DNA of 17,733 nt, taken from an uncultured Oscillospiraceae bacterium. GTDB taxonomy: Bacteria; Bacillota; Clostridia; Oscillospirales; Oscillospiraceae. A program made the position numbers and the translations under genes. The notes under the pieces were generated by a model that did not search any database, was not told where the DNA came from, and was given only the letters and a program-made list of their open reading frames with translations. The DNA lies in assembly GCA_910587645.1 (NCBI GenBank), contig CAJUNA010000036.1, positions 1-17,733 on the forward strand, in the 5' to 3' direction. Below are positions 6,751-14,087 of the stretch, in pieces; within the stretch, counting starts at the first letter, position 1, and each line of letters begins with the position of its first letter.

Positions 6751-7692
6751 TCAGGTTAGGCTGGTCTCTTCAGGGAAGCCCAGCATCAGGTTCATATTTT
6801 GGACTGCCGCGCCGGATGCCCCTTTGCCGAGATTATCCAGACGTGCCGCCAGCATGACCTGCTCCTCACTGCCGCAGACAAATATCTGCAAGTCATTGGT
6901 GCCTGCCAGATTATTGCTGCCGATAAAACCGCAGGCCGGCGCTTCCGGAGGGCGGACGGTAACAAACCGCTCACCTGTGTAAAAACTGTTATATGCCGCC
7001 CGCAGGGTTTCCAATGTCTGCTGGCCGTTGAGCATGTCTAAGTACAGCGGGATGGTCACCACCATTCCTTGCGGGAAGTCACAGATCATTGGCGTGAATA
7101 CCGGTTTCCGCTCCAGGCCGCAGACCTTCACCATCTCAGGGATATGCTTGTGTGATAAGGTTACGGCGTAATGCCGGGGGCTGACCAATTCCTTTTGCCG
7201 CTCCTCCGCTTCATACTCCGCGATGGCCTTCTTGCCTCCGCCGGTATAGCCAGAGACTGCATGGACAGCTAATGCCGCGTTGGATGGCAGGAGCCCCAGC
7301 CTGACCAGCGGGGCAACCAGGGAGATAAATCCGGTCGCGTAGCATCCTGGGTTTGCCACGCGTTTCGCGGTGCGGATGGCTTCCCGCTGCACCGCCCCCA
7401 GCTCCGGAAAGCCGTAGATCCAGCCCTCCGCTGTCCGGTGGGCTGTGGAAGCGTCGATCACCTTTGTGTTCGGGTTTTCCACCATGCCCGCCGCTTCCAC
7501 GGCAGCATCGTCCGGAAGGCATAAGAAAACCAGATCCGCCTCGTTCATCAGTTTTTTCCGCTCGGCGGTTTCCTTCCGCTTGTCCTCAGCAATGAGCAAC
7601 AGCTCGATGTCCTCGCGCCGCGCCAGGCGGTCATAAATTTGCAGGCCAGTTGTCCCTTCTTTTCCATCGATATAGATAACAGGCTTACGCAT
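6751..7692 (-). CDS. argC: N-acetyl-gamma-glutamyl-phosphate reductase, short (type 2)
   Basis: This NADPH-dependent reductase converts N-acetylglutamyl phosphate to the semialdehyde. The protein is 313 aa, against about 345 for the common form. It begins VIYIDGKEGTTGLQIYDRL and has the LCLPDDAA and DASTAHRT blocks. These are hallmarks of the shorter type-2 ArgC group rather than the usual 'GasGyaG' N-terminus. The catalytic Cys117 is in NPGCYATG, and the HKHIPEM segment supplies the expected active-site histidine region. The start ATG (7692-7690) overlaps the end of argH by 8 bp, with AAGGAG inside argH 7 nt upstream, indicating translational coupling. Confidence 0.95.
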   Translation of the reverse strand: MRKPVIYIDGKEGTTGLQIYDRLARREDIELLLIAEDKRKETAERKKLMNEADLVFLCLPDDAAVEAAGMVENPNTKVIDASTAHRTAEGWIYGFPELGAVQREAIRTAKRVANPGCYATGFISLVAPLVRLGLLPSNAALAVHAVSGYTGGGKKAIAEYEAEERQKELVSPRHYAVTLSHKHIPEMVKVCGLERKPVFTPMICDFPQGMVVTIPLYLDMLNGQQTLETLRAAYNSFYTGERFVTVRPPEAPACGFIGSNNLAGTNDLQIFVCGSEEQVMLAARLDNLGKGASGAAVQNMNLMLGFPEETSLT

Positions 7693-9070
7693 GCGCTCTC
7701 TCCTTTACAAAATCTGTCAGTTCTTGTATCTGCCGGGAGGTTTCCTCCAGTGCGGGGCCTCCATAGCTCCGGCGCTGGCCCATGCAGGTTTCCAGGCGCA
7801 GGGCTTCGTATACGTCCTCTTCGAACAGAGGGGAAATGCCTTGCAGTTCCTCAAGGCACAGCTCTTCTAAGAGCTTGCCATTCTGGGTGCAGTAATAAAC
7901 CAGATTGCCCACTGTGGTATAGGCGTCCCGGAAGGGCATTCCCTTTTTGGCCAGATAGTCCGCGCAGTCGGTGGCATTGATAAAGCCGCTACCAGCCGCC
8001 TGGCGCATATTTTCCGGCAGGACCCGCATAGTTGCCAGCATCCCAGTGAACACCGGCAGGCACATTTTCACCGTGTCCACCGCGTCAAACACGGGCTCCT
8101 TGTCTTCCTGCATGTCCTTGTTGTAAGCCAAGGGCAGGCCCTTCATGGTGGTCAACAGGCCCATAAGGCTGCCGTAGACCCGGCCCGTCTTGCCGCGGAC
8201 AAGCTCCGCCACATCAGGATTTTTCTTCTGGGGCATGATGCTGCTGCCGGTAGAATAGGCATCGTCCAGTTCAATAAACTTGAACTCCCAGCTGCACCAC
8301 AGGATAATCTCCTCCGCAAAGCGGCTCAAGTGCATCATCAAGATAGACAAGCCGCCCAGCAGTTCAATCGCATAATCCCGGTCGCTGACCCCGTCCAAGC
8401 TATTGGAACAGGGGCCATCAAAGCCCAGCAAGCGCGCGGTTTGCTGGCGGTCAATGGGGTAGGTAGTCCCTGCCAAGGCGCCGCTGCCCAAGGGGCAGCG
8501 GTTCATCCTTTTTTTGCAGTCCTCCATGCGGGTAACGTCCCTTTTGAGCTGTTCGCCGTAGGCCAGCAGATGTTGCGCGAAGGAGATGGGCTGTGCCCGC
8601 TGCAAGTGGGTGTACCCGGGCATAACGGTAGCCTGGTGCCGCTTCGCCTGCGTCAGGACCGTTTCGATCAAGTCCAGGATTTGACTGGTGATTTCATCTA
8701 TTTCCCGGCGGAGGTAGAGACGGAGATCCACGGCTACCTGGTCGTTCCGGCTGCGGGCGGTATGCAGGCGCTTCCCCGCGGGGCCGATACGCTGGGTCAG
8801 GAGGGCTTCCACATTCATGTGGATGTCCTCGTTATCCGTGGAAAAGGAAACCGTCCCGGCTTCGATATCCGCCAGAATTCCTTGCAAGCCCTGGGTAATC
8901 TTTTCCTGATCTTCCCGGGAGATAATGCCGCAGTCCGCCAGCATGGCGGCGTGGGCGAGACTCCCCTCAATATCCTCCCGGTAGAGACGGCTGTCAAATT
9001 GGATGGAGGAGTTGAAGTCATTGACCAAGGTGTCAGTTTCTTTGCGGAATCGTCCGCCCCATAGTTTCAT
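7685..9070 (-). CDS. argH: Argininosuccinate lyase
   Basis: The enzyme cleaves argininosuccinate to arginine and fumarate, the last step of arginine synthesis. The 461 residues are full length. The fumarase/aspartase-superfamily signature GSSIMPQKKNPD lies at 275-286, with the catalytic serine loop, and GYTHLQRAQP (152-161) holds the conserved Thr-His pair. HTARSRNDQ (103-111) is the substrate loop. The start ATG (9070-9068) follows GAGG by 9 nt. It lies 136 bp after argG, with a strong palindrome between, and its 3' end overlaps argC by 8 bp. Confidence 0.97.
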   Translation of the reverse strand: MKLWGGRFRKETDTLVNDFNSSIQFDSRLYREDIEGSLAHAAMLADCGIISREDQEKITQGLQGILADIEAGTVSFSTDNEDIHMNVEALLTQRIGPAGKRLHTARSRNDQVAVDLRLYLRREIDEITSQILDLIETVLTQAKRHQATVMPGYTHLQRAQPISFAQHLLAYGEQLKRDVTRMEDCKKRMNRCPLGSGALAGTTYPIDRQQTARLLGFDGPCSNSLDGVSDRDYAIELLGGLSILMMHLSRFAEEIILWCSWEFKFIELDDAYSTGSSIMPQKKNPDVAELVRGKTGRVYGSLMGLLTTMKGLPLAYNKDMQEDKEPVFDAVDTVKMCLPVFTGMLATMRVLPENMRQAAGSGFINATDCADYLAKKGMPFRDAYTTVGNLVYYCTQNGKLLEELCLEELQGISPLFEEDVYEALRLETCMGQRRSYGGPALEETSRQIQELTDFVKERAHA

Positions 9071-9180
9071 CTTTTATTTCCTCGTTTCTGCATGGCTGTT
9101 TGATATGGCTGCTGCGTAACCGGTGTTGCGTTTCCCGCAAAGGAAAAGCGGGCGCTGGTAGATATTAGAGAAATAGGGGA

Positions 9181-9201
9181 ACCGGGGGCGGCGCCCCCGG
9201 T
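9181..9201. terminator. Palindrome between argG and argH
   Basis: ACCGGGGGC (9181-9189) and GCCCCCGGT (9193-9201) form a perfect 9-bp stem with a 3-nt loop, 5 bp after the argG stop. On the minus strand it is followed by TCCCCTATTTCTC, a poor U-tract. Partial termination or 3'-end protection of the argG message is plausible. The rest of the gap to argH shows nothing else. Confidence 0.5.
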
Positions 9202-9206
9202 ATGAT

Positions 9207-10427
9207 TTAAAGTTTTCCCTGCTCCCGAAGCGCCTGCATTGTATCCGGCAGCCCCCACAGGTTAATAAACCCTGTGGCGTCTCCTTGATTATAGTCGCTT
9301 TCTTCGAAAGTTACAAGGTTTTCTGAATATAAACTTTCCGGCGATGTGACGGAAGAAGTAATGATGTTCCCCTTGTAGAGCTTTAACTTTACCTGTCCAG
9401 TGACGTGCTCCTGGGTCTTGACCGCAAATGCCTGCAAGCACTCCCGCAGTGTGGAAAACCACTTCCCATTGTAAACCACGTCCGCAAAATCTACCGCAAG
9501 CTTGCTCTTCATGTGCTTGGTATCTTTATCCAACGTAATCATTTCCAGAATCTCATGGGCGCGGTAAAGGACCGTCCCCCCCGGCGTCTCGTACAATCCC
9601 CGGTCCTTCATACCTACCAGCCGGTTTTCCACAATGTCCAGAAGGCCGATCCCATGGTCCCCGCCCAGCTTGTTCAGCTTGCGGATGATATCGCTGGCTT
9701 TCATTTTCTCGCCGTCAATGGCAACGGGAACACCCTTTTCAAAATCCAGCGTCACACAGGCTGGAACGTCAGGAGCCTGGAAAGGCGAAACGCTCATTTC
9801 CAAAAAGCCAGGTTCATCATACTTCGGCTCATTGGCCGGATCCTCCAGATCCAGGCCCTCGTGGCTCAGGTGCCACAGGTTTTTATCCTTGGAATAGTTG
9901 GTCTCGCGGCTGATTTTTAAGGGGACATTGTGCGCTTCCGCATAGTCGATCTCCTCATCCCGGCCCTTGATATCCCACTCACGCCAGGGCGCGATGATAG
10001 CCATGCCGGGAGCAAGCCGCTTGATGGCAAGCTCAAACCGGACCTGATCGTTGCCCTTGCCAGTACAGCCATGGGCGATGGCGTCCGCCCCCTCCTTTTG
10101 GGCAATCTCTACCAAGTGTTTGGCAATGATGGGCCGGGCGAAGGCGGTGCCCAGGAGATAGTCCTCATATTTTGCCCCCATCATCATGGAGGGAATGATC
10201 ACATCATCTACCATCTCGTCTACCATATCCTCAATATAAAGCTTGGACGCGCCGGTTTTGATGGCCTTTTCTTGCAGCCCTTCCAGCTCATCCCCCTGCC
10301 CAACGTCAGCGGCAACGGCGATGATCTCGGGGTTGTTGTAATTCTCCTTCAGCCAGGGAATGATGATAGAGGTATCCAAGCCGCCGGAATAGGCCAGTAC
10401 GATCTTTTTGATTTCCTTTTTGTTCAT
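9207..10427 (-). CDS. argG: Argininosuccinate synthase
   Basis: The enzyme condenses citrulline and aspartate with ATP to argininosuccinate. It is the first gene of the operon, with 406 aa (usual length about 400). The N-type ATP pyrophosphatase P-loop is AYSGGLDTS (12-20). The HGCTGKGNDQVRFE block binds citrulline and aspartate. The ATG at 10427-10425 is preceded by AGGAGG 11 nt upstream, slightly long but the only good ribosome site. A promoter and possible ArgR box lie 45-80 bp upstream. argG and argH share the operon with the ornithine genes, but no ornithine carbamoyltransferase gene is present. Confidence 0.97.
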   Translation of the reverse strand: MNKKEIKKIVLAYSGGLDTSIIIPWLKENYNNPEIIAVAADVGQGDELEGLQEKAIKTGASKLYIEDMVDEMVDDVIIPSMMMGAKYEDYLLGTAFARPIIAKHLVEIAQKEGADAIAHGCTGKGNDQVRFELAIKRLAPGMAIIAPWREWDIKGRDEEIDYAEAHNVPLKISRETNYSKDKNLWHLSHEGLDLEDPANEPKYDEPGFLEMSVSPFQAPDVPACVTLDFEKGVPVAIDGEKMKASDIIRKLNKLGGDHGIGLLDIVENRLVGMKDRGLYETPGGTVLYRAHEILEMITLDKDTKHMKSKLAVDFADVVYNGKWFSTLRECLQAFAVKTQEHVTGQVKLKLYKGNIITSSVTSPESLYSENLVTFEESDYNQGDATGFINLWGLPDTMQALREQGKL

Positions 10428-10469
10428 GACATCTATGTCCTCCTGTAGTAGGGATTTGGTTTATTTGTG

Positions 10470-10487
10470 TATGCATATATATTATAA
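10470..10487 (-). promoter_or_regulatory. Candidate ArgR (ARG) box over the -10
   Basis: The minus-strand sequence TATAATATATATGCATA partly matches the 18-bp ARG box pattern (TGAAT-N4-ATTCA type) known for ArgR/AhrC. It overlaps the -10 and start site of the arg operon, where a repressor would be expected. Several consensus positions differ, so this is position-based inference. Confidence 0.35.
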
Positions 10488-10507
10488 CTTTATGGTTTTT
10501 TATGCAA
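10479..10507 (-). promoter_or_regulatory. arg operon promoter
   Basis: On the minus strand TTGCAT (10507-10502) is followed after 17 bp by TAATAT (10484-10479). A perfect TATAAT overlaps at 10486-10481 but has only 15 bp to the same -35. The predicted start near 10472 leaves a 45-nt leader with the argG ribosome site. The region is very AT-rich against a GC-rich background, as expected for a promoter. Confidence 0.6.
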
Positions 10508-10653
10508 TACAAAGTTTTGATAAAATCCGGGGTATAGGATTACTGTAGCTTGTGCATTTTACCGGAAATATTTTACTTGTTCAGAAATAATTGGCTTACA
10601 AAAACCTGATGAGAAATAATAATTGGAGAAAAATGTGAAAGTTATACCTGTTT

Positions 10654-10671
10654 TGCATCGTATTATGCAGG
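10654..10671. promoter_or_regulatory. TGCAT-N6-ATGCAGG dyad, copy 1
   Basis: TGCAT (10654-10658) and ATGCA (10665-10669) face each other across 6 bp, followed by GG. A near-copy lies 130 bp downstream at 10785. Repetition of the same dyad within one divergent control region suggests a regulator site. The 250 bp between the argG and permease promoters otherwise contain no gene I can support. Confidence 0.35.
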
Positions 10672-10784
10672 TTAATATCCAGGAGCGGGAGAAACTTTGC
10701 TGATAAATTAACAAAACAAGCGCAAAGAGCGGACAGCAACCGGGGCAATATTGCCAAAAATTTCCGGAATTTTTAGAGGGATTG

Positions 10785-10801
10785 TGCATGGTTTATGCAG
10801 G
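10785..10801. promoter_or_regulatory. TGCAT-N5-ATGCAGG dyad, copy 2
   Basis: TGCAT (10785-10789) and ATGCA (10795-10799) are spaced by 5 bp and followed by GG. The dyad lies where the -35 of the permease promoter would be. That position suits either an activator site, the promoter having no good -35, or an operator. Confidence 0.35.
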
Positions 10802-10808
10802 GGTTGTT

Positions 10809-10817
10809 TGATATAAT
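10809..10817 (+). promoter_or_regulatory. Extended -10 promoter of the NCS2 permease
   Basis: TGATATAAT is a perfect extended -10 element (TGnTATAAT). The matching -35 position (10789-10794, TGGTTT) is poor, and a dyad covers it. Transcription would start near 10824, giving a leader of about 60 nt with small GC stems. Confidence 0.65.
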
Positions 10818-10885
10818 GAGGTCACTGCCTACCCCAAGGCGGCCGCAGCCTATGGCGGCGCACTACTTTAGGAGGTTGTTTTGCA

Positions 10886-12337
10886 ATGAAAAAAACACCG
10901 AAGGATCCCCAAAGCGCGGTCTACACCAGTCCCTATGAGTTTCGCGGCCGCATCCCCTTCCGGCAGGCAATCCCCCTGGGCTTGCAGCATGTGCTGGCCA
11001 TGTTCGTGGGGAATCTCACGCCCCTTATGATTATCTGCGGCATCTGTAATATTACAACAGATAATCCGGCCCTCTATGTGACGCTGCTGCAAAACGCGAT
11101 GCTGGCGGCAGGGATTATTACCCTGATCCAGCTCTGGTCTATTGGCCCCATCGGCGGGCAGGTGCCTGTCATTATGGGAACCAGCTCCGGATTTTTGGGC
11201 GTCATGCGGGGCGTGGCTGGGTCAATGGGCGGTATTGCCGGATACAGCGCCATCCTAGGCGCCAGCATGGTGGGCGGACTATGCGAAGCGGCCCTGGGTT
11301 TCTTTATCAAGCCCCTGCGGAAATTCTTCCCGCCTGTGGTAACCGGCACCGTGGTGCTTTCCATTGGCCTGAGCTTGATCAGCGTAGGCGTAAATTCCTT
11401 TGCCGGAGGCAACGCCAACAAGGACTTTGGATCCCTGGAAAACCTGTTTGTGGGGCTGGTGGTGCTGATTATCATTGTACTCCTTAAGCATTTTACCAAA
11501 GGGCTGACCAGTACCTCCTGCATCTTGTTTGGGATTATCGCTGGATATATTTTGTGTACGATCATGGGCTTTATTCTGCCGAAAACAGCCACCGTTGTGG
11601 TGGACGGCGCGGCGGTGGAATACACCAAGTCCTGGGTGGTGAACTGGGGGCGGATCGGCGAGTCCTCCTGGATCGCGATTCCGAAGCTTCTGCCGGTAAA
11701 GCCTACCTTTGAATTGAACGCGATCCTCTCTATCATCATCATGTTCCTGGTGACTGCTGTGGAGACTATCGGGGATATCTCCGGATGTATCGAGGGAGGT
11801 ATGGGCCGTGAAGCCACCGCCAAGGAGCTGTCCGGCGGCGTAATCTGCGATGGATGCGGGTCTGTGATTTCCGCGCTGTTCAGCTCGCTGCCTACCACCT
11901 CTTTCTCACAGAATGTGGGGCTGGTGACTATGACGAAGGTGGTCAACAGGATGGCTTTGACCTGCGGCGCGGTATTCCTGGTGCTGGCGGGACTGTCCCC
12001 TAAACTGGCGGCAGTAATTTCCATCATGCCCCAGAGCGTTTTGGGCGGCGCGGCAGTGATGATGTTCGCATCAATCGCTGTGTCCGGCATTAAACTGCTG
12101 ACCAAATATGGGATTACCAACCGCGTGGTTACCATCGTGTCCATCGCTATGGGCCTTGGGTTCGGTCTGGGCGCTACCAGCGGCGCGCTGGCGGGAATGC
12201 CGGAGCGGCTGCAACTGATTTTCGGCGGCTCCGGGATTGTACCGGCGGCGATATTGGCGATTATCTTGAATATTGTCATTCCCAGGGAGCAGGAAGACAT
12301 CGACAATGAGGCTAAAGTCAACTGCGGAGTGGAATGA
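10886..12337 (+). CDS. NCS2-family purine (xanthine/uric acid-type) permease
   Basis: This is a 483-aa integral membrane transporter of the nucleobase-cation symporter-2 family, expected to bring a purine such as xanthine, uric acid or hypoxanthine into the cell with H+ or Na+. Many hydrophobic segments are visible. Family marks are the conserved QH in TM1 (34-35), the TAVETIGD segment (about 290-297, substrate-site Glu) and the signature QNVGLVTMTKVVNR (342-355). The 'QNxGxxxxT' form favours the xanthine/urate branch over the uracil branch. The start ATG has TAGGAGG 10 nt upstream. It is transcribed alone, divergent from the arg operon, and ends in a bidirectional terminator. The precise substrate is not decided. 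Confidence 0.88.
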   Translation: MKKTPKDPQSAVYTSPYEFRGRIPFRQAIPLGLQHVLAMFVGNLTPLMIICGICNITTDNPALYVTLLQNAMLAAGIITLIQLWSIGPIGGQVPVIMGTSSGFLGVMRGVAGSMGGIAGYSAILGASMVGGLCEAALGFFIKPLRKFFPPVVTGTVVLSIGLSLISVGVNSFAGGNANKDFGSLENLFVGLVVLIIIVLLKHFTKGLTSTSCILFGIIAGYILCTIMGFILPKTATVVVDGAAVEYTKSWVVNWGRIGESSWIAIPKLLPVKPTFELNAILSIIIMFLVTAVETIGDISGCIEGGMGREATAKELSGGVICDGCGSVISALFSSLPTTSFSQNVGLVTMTKVVNRMALTCGAVFLVLAGLSPKLAAVISIMPQSVLGGAAVMMFASIAVSGIKLLTKYGITNRVVTIVSIAMGLGFGLGATSGALAGMPERLQLIFGGSGIVPAAILAIILNIVIPREQEDIDNEAKVNCGVE

Positions 12338-12375
12338 TTTTAACTTGCCTTTTCTCTCTATAAGACAGCGCGGAC

Positions 12376-12422
12376 AAACGAAGCGGCCCCCGGATGCTTT
12401 GCATCCGGGAGCCGCTTCGTTT
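12376..12422. terminator. Bidirectional terminator between convergent genes
   Basis: An inverted repeat with a 12-bp outer arm (12376-12387 with 12411-12422) and a 9-bp inner arm (12389-12397 with 12401-12409), one mismatch and a TTT loop, lies midway between the permease stop and the stop of the DUF1275 gene. Both strands end the stem in GTTT, so it can serve both transcripts, although the U-tracts are short. Confidence 0.75.
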
Positions 12423-12445
12423 ATCCGGTTGCCCGGGACTTGCCG

Positions 12446-13213
12446 TCAATAACCGCGGGGAGACTGGCCCAGGCACCCGCGTTCCCTTCCCAAGTCGGCC
12501 CGCAGCAGCCCGGCCAGGGCGATTCCCAGCGGGATCTCCGCAAACCAGATCGCCCGCCCTAAAAAGCGTACGCATAAAAACGCGGAGACAACACCGCCCA
12601 CCGTAAACGCGGCCAGCATGCCCAAATGGGCCAGCAGCTTACGGACATGCACCTCCCGCTTACCGTTCCCATACAGCGCGCCGTACAGCGATACGCCGGC
12701 CTGCCGGATGTGGTTGGTGCAAAAAGTGGTGGCCATCGGGATGCCGTGGGCCTGCCGGAAGGTATTGTACTGCATGGAGCAGATAAAGTTAATGAGCACC
12801 TGGGTGATCTGCACCGGCGCGGATTCCGGAAGAACCCCCAAAAATGCCACCGCCGCCATTTCAAAGAGCACTAGCGCCGTCTCCCAGCGGATGTGACGGA
12901 AGCGGAACGCCCGCCGCTCTGCCGCCTCGGAGACGAAAGCACCCAGGCAATAGGCCGATATGGGGATTAGATAGTACAACGCGTGGAACCAGTTCCCATT
13001 TCCCAGTGCCATCGCTAGCAGGACGAAATTCCCTGTTTGGGCGTTGCAGAACACACCACCCCTGATGGAATAGGTAAACGCGCCGAAAAAGCCACCTGCC
13101 AACATCATTAGTATGTAGACCGGCCAGCCCTCGCAGGTAAGATAGCCCCTTCCCGGGGCGGGGCTCCGTTCTGTTTCTGTTCCCACACCGTCACTTCCCT
13201 TTTTGCGCTGCAT
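12446..13213 (-). CDS. DUF1275 (YoaK-like) membrane protein
   Basis: The 255-aa protein has about six hydrophobic segments. Residues around 38-70 read AGGFFGAFTYSIRGGVFCNA followed by QTGNFVLLAMALG, matching the conserved 'GG..da.sy...g.vf.naqTGN.vll' block of the DUF1275/YoaK family. A second match is the QYNTFR...PMATTFCTNHIR region. The function of the family is not established, and these are assumed to be inner-membrane proteins. The start ATG at 13213 has only a weak ribosome site (GGACGGAAG). A GTG ten codons in, with AAAGGGAAG upstream, is an alternative. It is convergent with the permease and has no clear promoter that I can name. Confidence 0.8.
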   Translation of the reverse strand: MQRKKGSDGVGTETERSPAPGRGYLTCEGWPVYILMMLAGGFFGAFTYSIRGGVFCNAQTGNFVLLAMALGNGNWFHALYYLIPISAYCLGAFVSEAAERRAFRFRHIRWETALVLFEMAAVAFLGVLPESAPVQITQVLINFICSMQYNTFRQAHGIPMATTFCTNHIRQAGVSLYGALYGNGKREVHVRKLLAHLGMLAAFTVGGVVSAFLCVRFLGRAIWFAEIPLGIALAGLLRADLGRERGCLGQSPRGY

Positions 13214-13309
13214 CTTCCGTCCGGCGGCAAGTTATTGCCCTCTGTCTTTGGGGCATTTTTGACTATAGCACAAAGCCGTGTGGAAATCCAGCCCCAGGGC
13301 GAGAAATTT

Positions 13310-13330
13310 GCTGCCGGGTGACCCGGCAGC
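13310..13330 (-). terminator. Second of two tandem terminator hairpins
   Basis: Perfect 10-bp arms (13310-13319 and 13321-13330) are separated by one base, so the effective loop is a few bases. On the minus strand it is followed by AAATTTCTC. With the hairpin at 13338 it makes a double stop for the XRE/zinc-ribbon transcript. Confidence 0.7.
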
Positions 13331-13337
13331 AGAAAAT

Positions 13338-13363
13338 GCCCCTGTGGGACAGCCCACAGGGGC
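13338..13363 (-). terminator. First tandem terminator after the zinc-ribbon gene
   Basis: GCCCCTGTGGG (13338-13348) and CCCACAGGGGC (13353-13363) form a perfect 11-bp stem with a 4-nt loop, 16 bp beyond the zinc-ribbon gene stop. The minus-strand continuation is ATTTTCT. Confidence 0.75.
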
Positions 13364-13378
13364 GCGCCAAGGATGGGG

Positions 13379-13591
13379 CTACGGCCTGGTGATCACCGGC
13401 GCGTTGTGGATGTAGGCCCAATCCAGGCGTTGGCCGCAGCGGTCGCAATAGTTCTGGTACTCGCGGTCCAGGGTTGTACCGCACCTTGGGCAGAGCGGAT
13501 AAACATCACCTGTCCGAAAGGCCAGGCGTTCCGCGACCGGCATCGGCCGGCGAAAGGACGCTGCCGCAGTCCCATGATATACCGCCCTCAT
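13379..13591 (-). CDS. Small zinc-ribbon protein
   Basis: The 70-aa protein carries a clear zinc ribbon, CPRCGTTLDREYQNYCDRCG, with Cys34, Cys37, Cys49 and Cys52 placed to bind one zinc. The N-terminal 30 residues are basic and unremarkable, and there is no membrane segment. The start codon overlaps the stop of the upstream XRE gene as ATGA, and there is no strong ribosome site of its own, so translation is probably coupled. Strict co-expression suggests that it works with the XRE protein, for example in protein-protein contact or as a DNA-binding partner. This is inference. I do not recognise a named family beyond 'zinc ribbon'. Confidence 0.75.
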   Translation of the reverse strand: MRAVYHGTAAASFRRPMPVAERLAFRTGDVYPLCPRCGTTLDREYQNYCDRCGQRLDWAYIHNAPVITRP

Positions 13592-13923
13592 GGTTCGTCA
13601 GACAGGAATTGTTCCATTTCGGCGGCCAACTCGATAAAACGGAGCTTGCGCATTTCATCTGTCTCGGAAACCTCCGGAAAAGCGTCCAGCAGCAGCGCAA
13701 AGAACTCTTCCAGACTTTTATCGGTCAGAAGGACTGACGGCTTGATGCCCATTTTCTGAGCCAAATGCTCAACCATCGCAATGCTGGGATTTCCCCGCAC
13801 CTTGAGATAGTCCTGCAACGCGGAGCGGGAAATTTCCAGCTTTTCCGCAAGTTCTGCCAGAGTCAGGTGCTTGATGATCATAACAAAGCGCAATGCAGCG
13901 GCTAAATTATTCCGCATTCCCAT
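13588..13923 (-). CDS. XRE-family helix-turn-helix regulator (111 aa)
   Basis: Residues 20-62 (LTLAELAEKLEISRSALQDY through GNPSIAMVEHLAQKMGI) form a Cro/C1-type helix-turn-helix. The C-terminal 45 residues are acidic and helical, probably for dimerisation. The start ATG at 13923-13921 is chosen because GGGAGGG lies 7 nt upstream. A longer reading to 14112 would run through the promoter region and a terminator. A TATAAT lies 23 bp upstream, and a pair of direct repeats further up may be its operator. The stop overlaps the zinc-ribbon gene. Target genes are unknown and autoregulation is the default expectation for such modules. Confidence 0.88.
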   Translation of the reverse strand: MGMRNNLAAALRFVMIIKHLTLAELAEKLEISRSALQDYLKVRGNPSIAMVEHLAQKMGIKPSVLLTDKSLEEFFALLLDAFPEVSETDEMRKLRFIELAAEMEQFLSDEP

Positions 13924-13945
13924 AGTGATCCCTCCCTTCGACAAA

Positions 13946-13951
13946 ATTATA
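13946..13951 (-). promoter_or_regulatory. -10 element of the XRE/zinc-ribbon operon
   Basis: The minus strand shows TGTATAAT with a perfect TATAAT at 13951-13946. The base spacing to TG is one short of the classical extended -10. No convincing -35 is present 16-18 bp upstream, so an activator may be needed. Confidence 0.5.
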
Positions 13952-13982
13952 CAGAAATCGACCCTGGAGTGGAATGCCGTTA

Positions 13983-14011
13983 TATCGGTATAGTGTACTG
14001 ATTTATCGGTA
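13983..14011. repeat. Direct repeats TATCGGTA, 21 bp apart
   Basis: TATCGGTA occurs at 13983-13990 and 14004-14011, a start-to-start distance of 21 bp, or two helical turns. Both copies lie 30-60 bp upstream of the -10 of the XRE/zinc-ribbon operon. Same-face, same-orientation spacing suggests a cooperative protein-binding site, possibly for one of the two neighbouring XRE proteins. Confidence 0.5.
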
Positions 14012-14061
14012 AGCCACTGATCGCGGGCTGCCGCGCACCGGTCCAGACATCCTCCACCACC

Positions 14062-14087
14062 AAAAAAGGCGCCCCTTATGGGGCGCC
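14062..14087 (-). terminator. Terminator overlapping the end of the 85-aa XRE gene
   Basis: GGCGCCCC (14068-14075 and its complement 14080-14087) forms a perfect 8-bp stem around the loop ATAA, followed on the minus strand by TTTTTT (14067-14062). The loop contains the TAA stop codon at 14078-14076, and the 5' arm encodes the last residues Gly-Ala-Pro. Confidence 0.93.

Noticed and set aside
10559..10789. 76-residue minus-strand frame in the arg/permease divergent region
   Set aside because: No ribosome site, unusual composition, and it covers regulatory DNA.
10824..10885. Possible riboswitch in the permease leader
   Set aside because: The leader is only about 60 nt with small GC stems. The conserved purine-riboswitch junction elements are absent and no other class fits.
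11074..12321. Long minus-strand frame opposite the permease
   Set aside because: It is an antisense shadow rich in Pro/Ile/Thr/Ser, the complement of a membrane protein. The NCS2 signature is on the plus strand.
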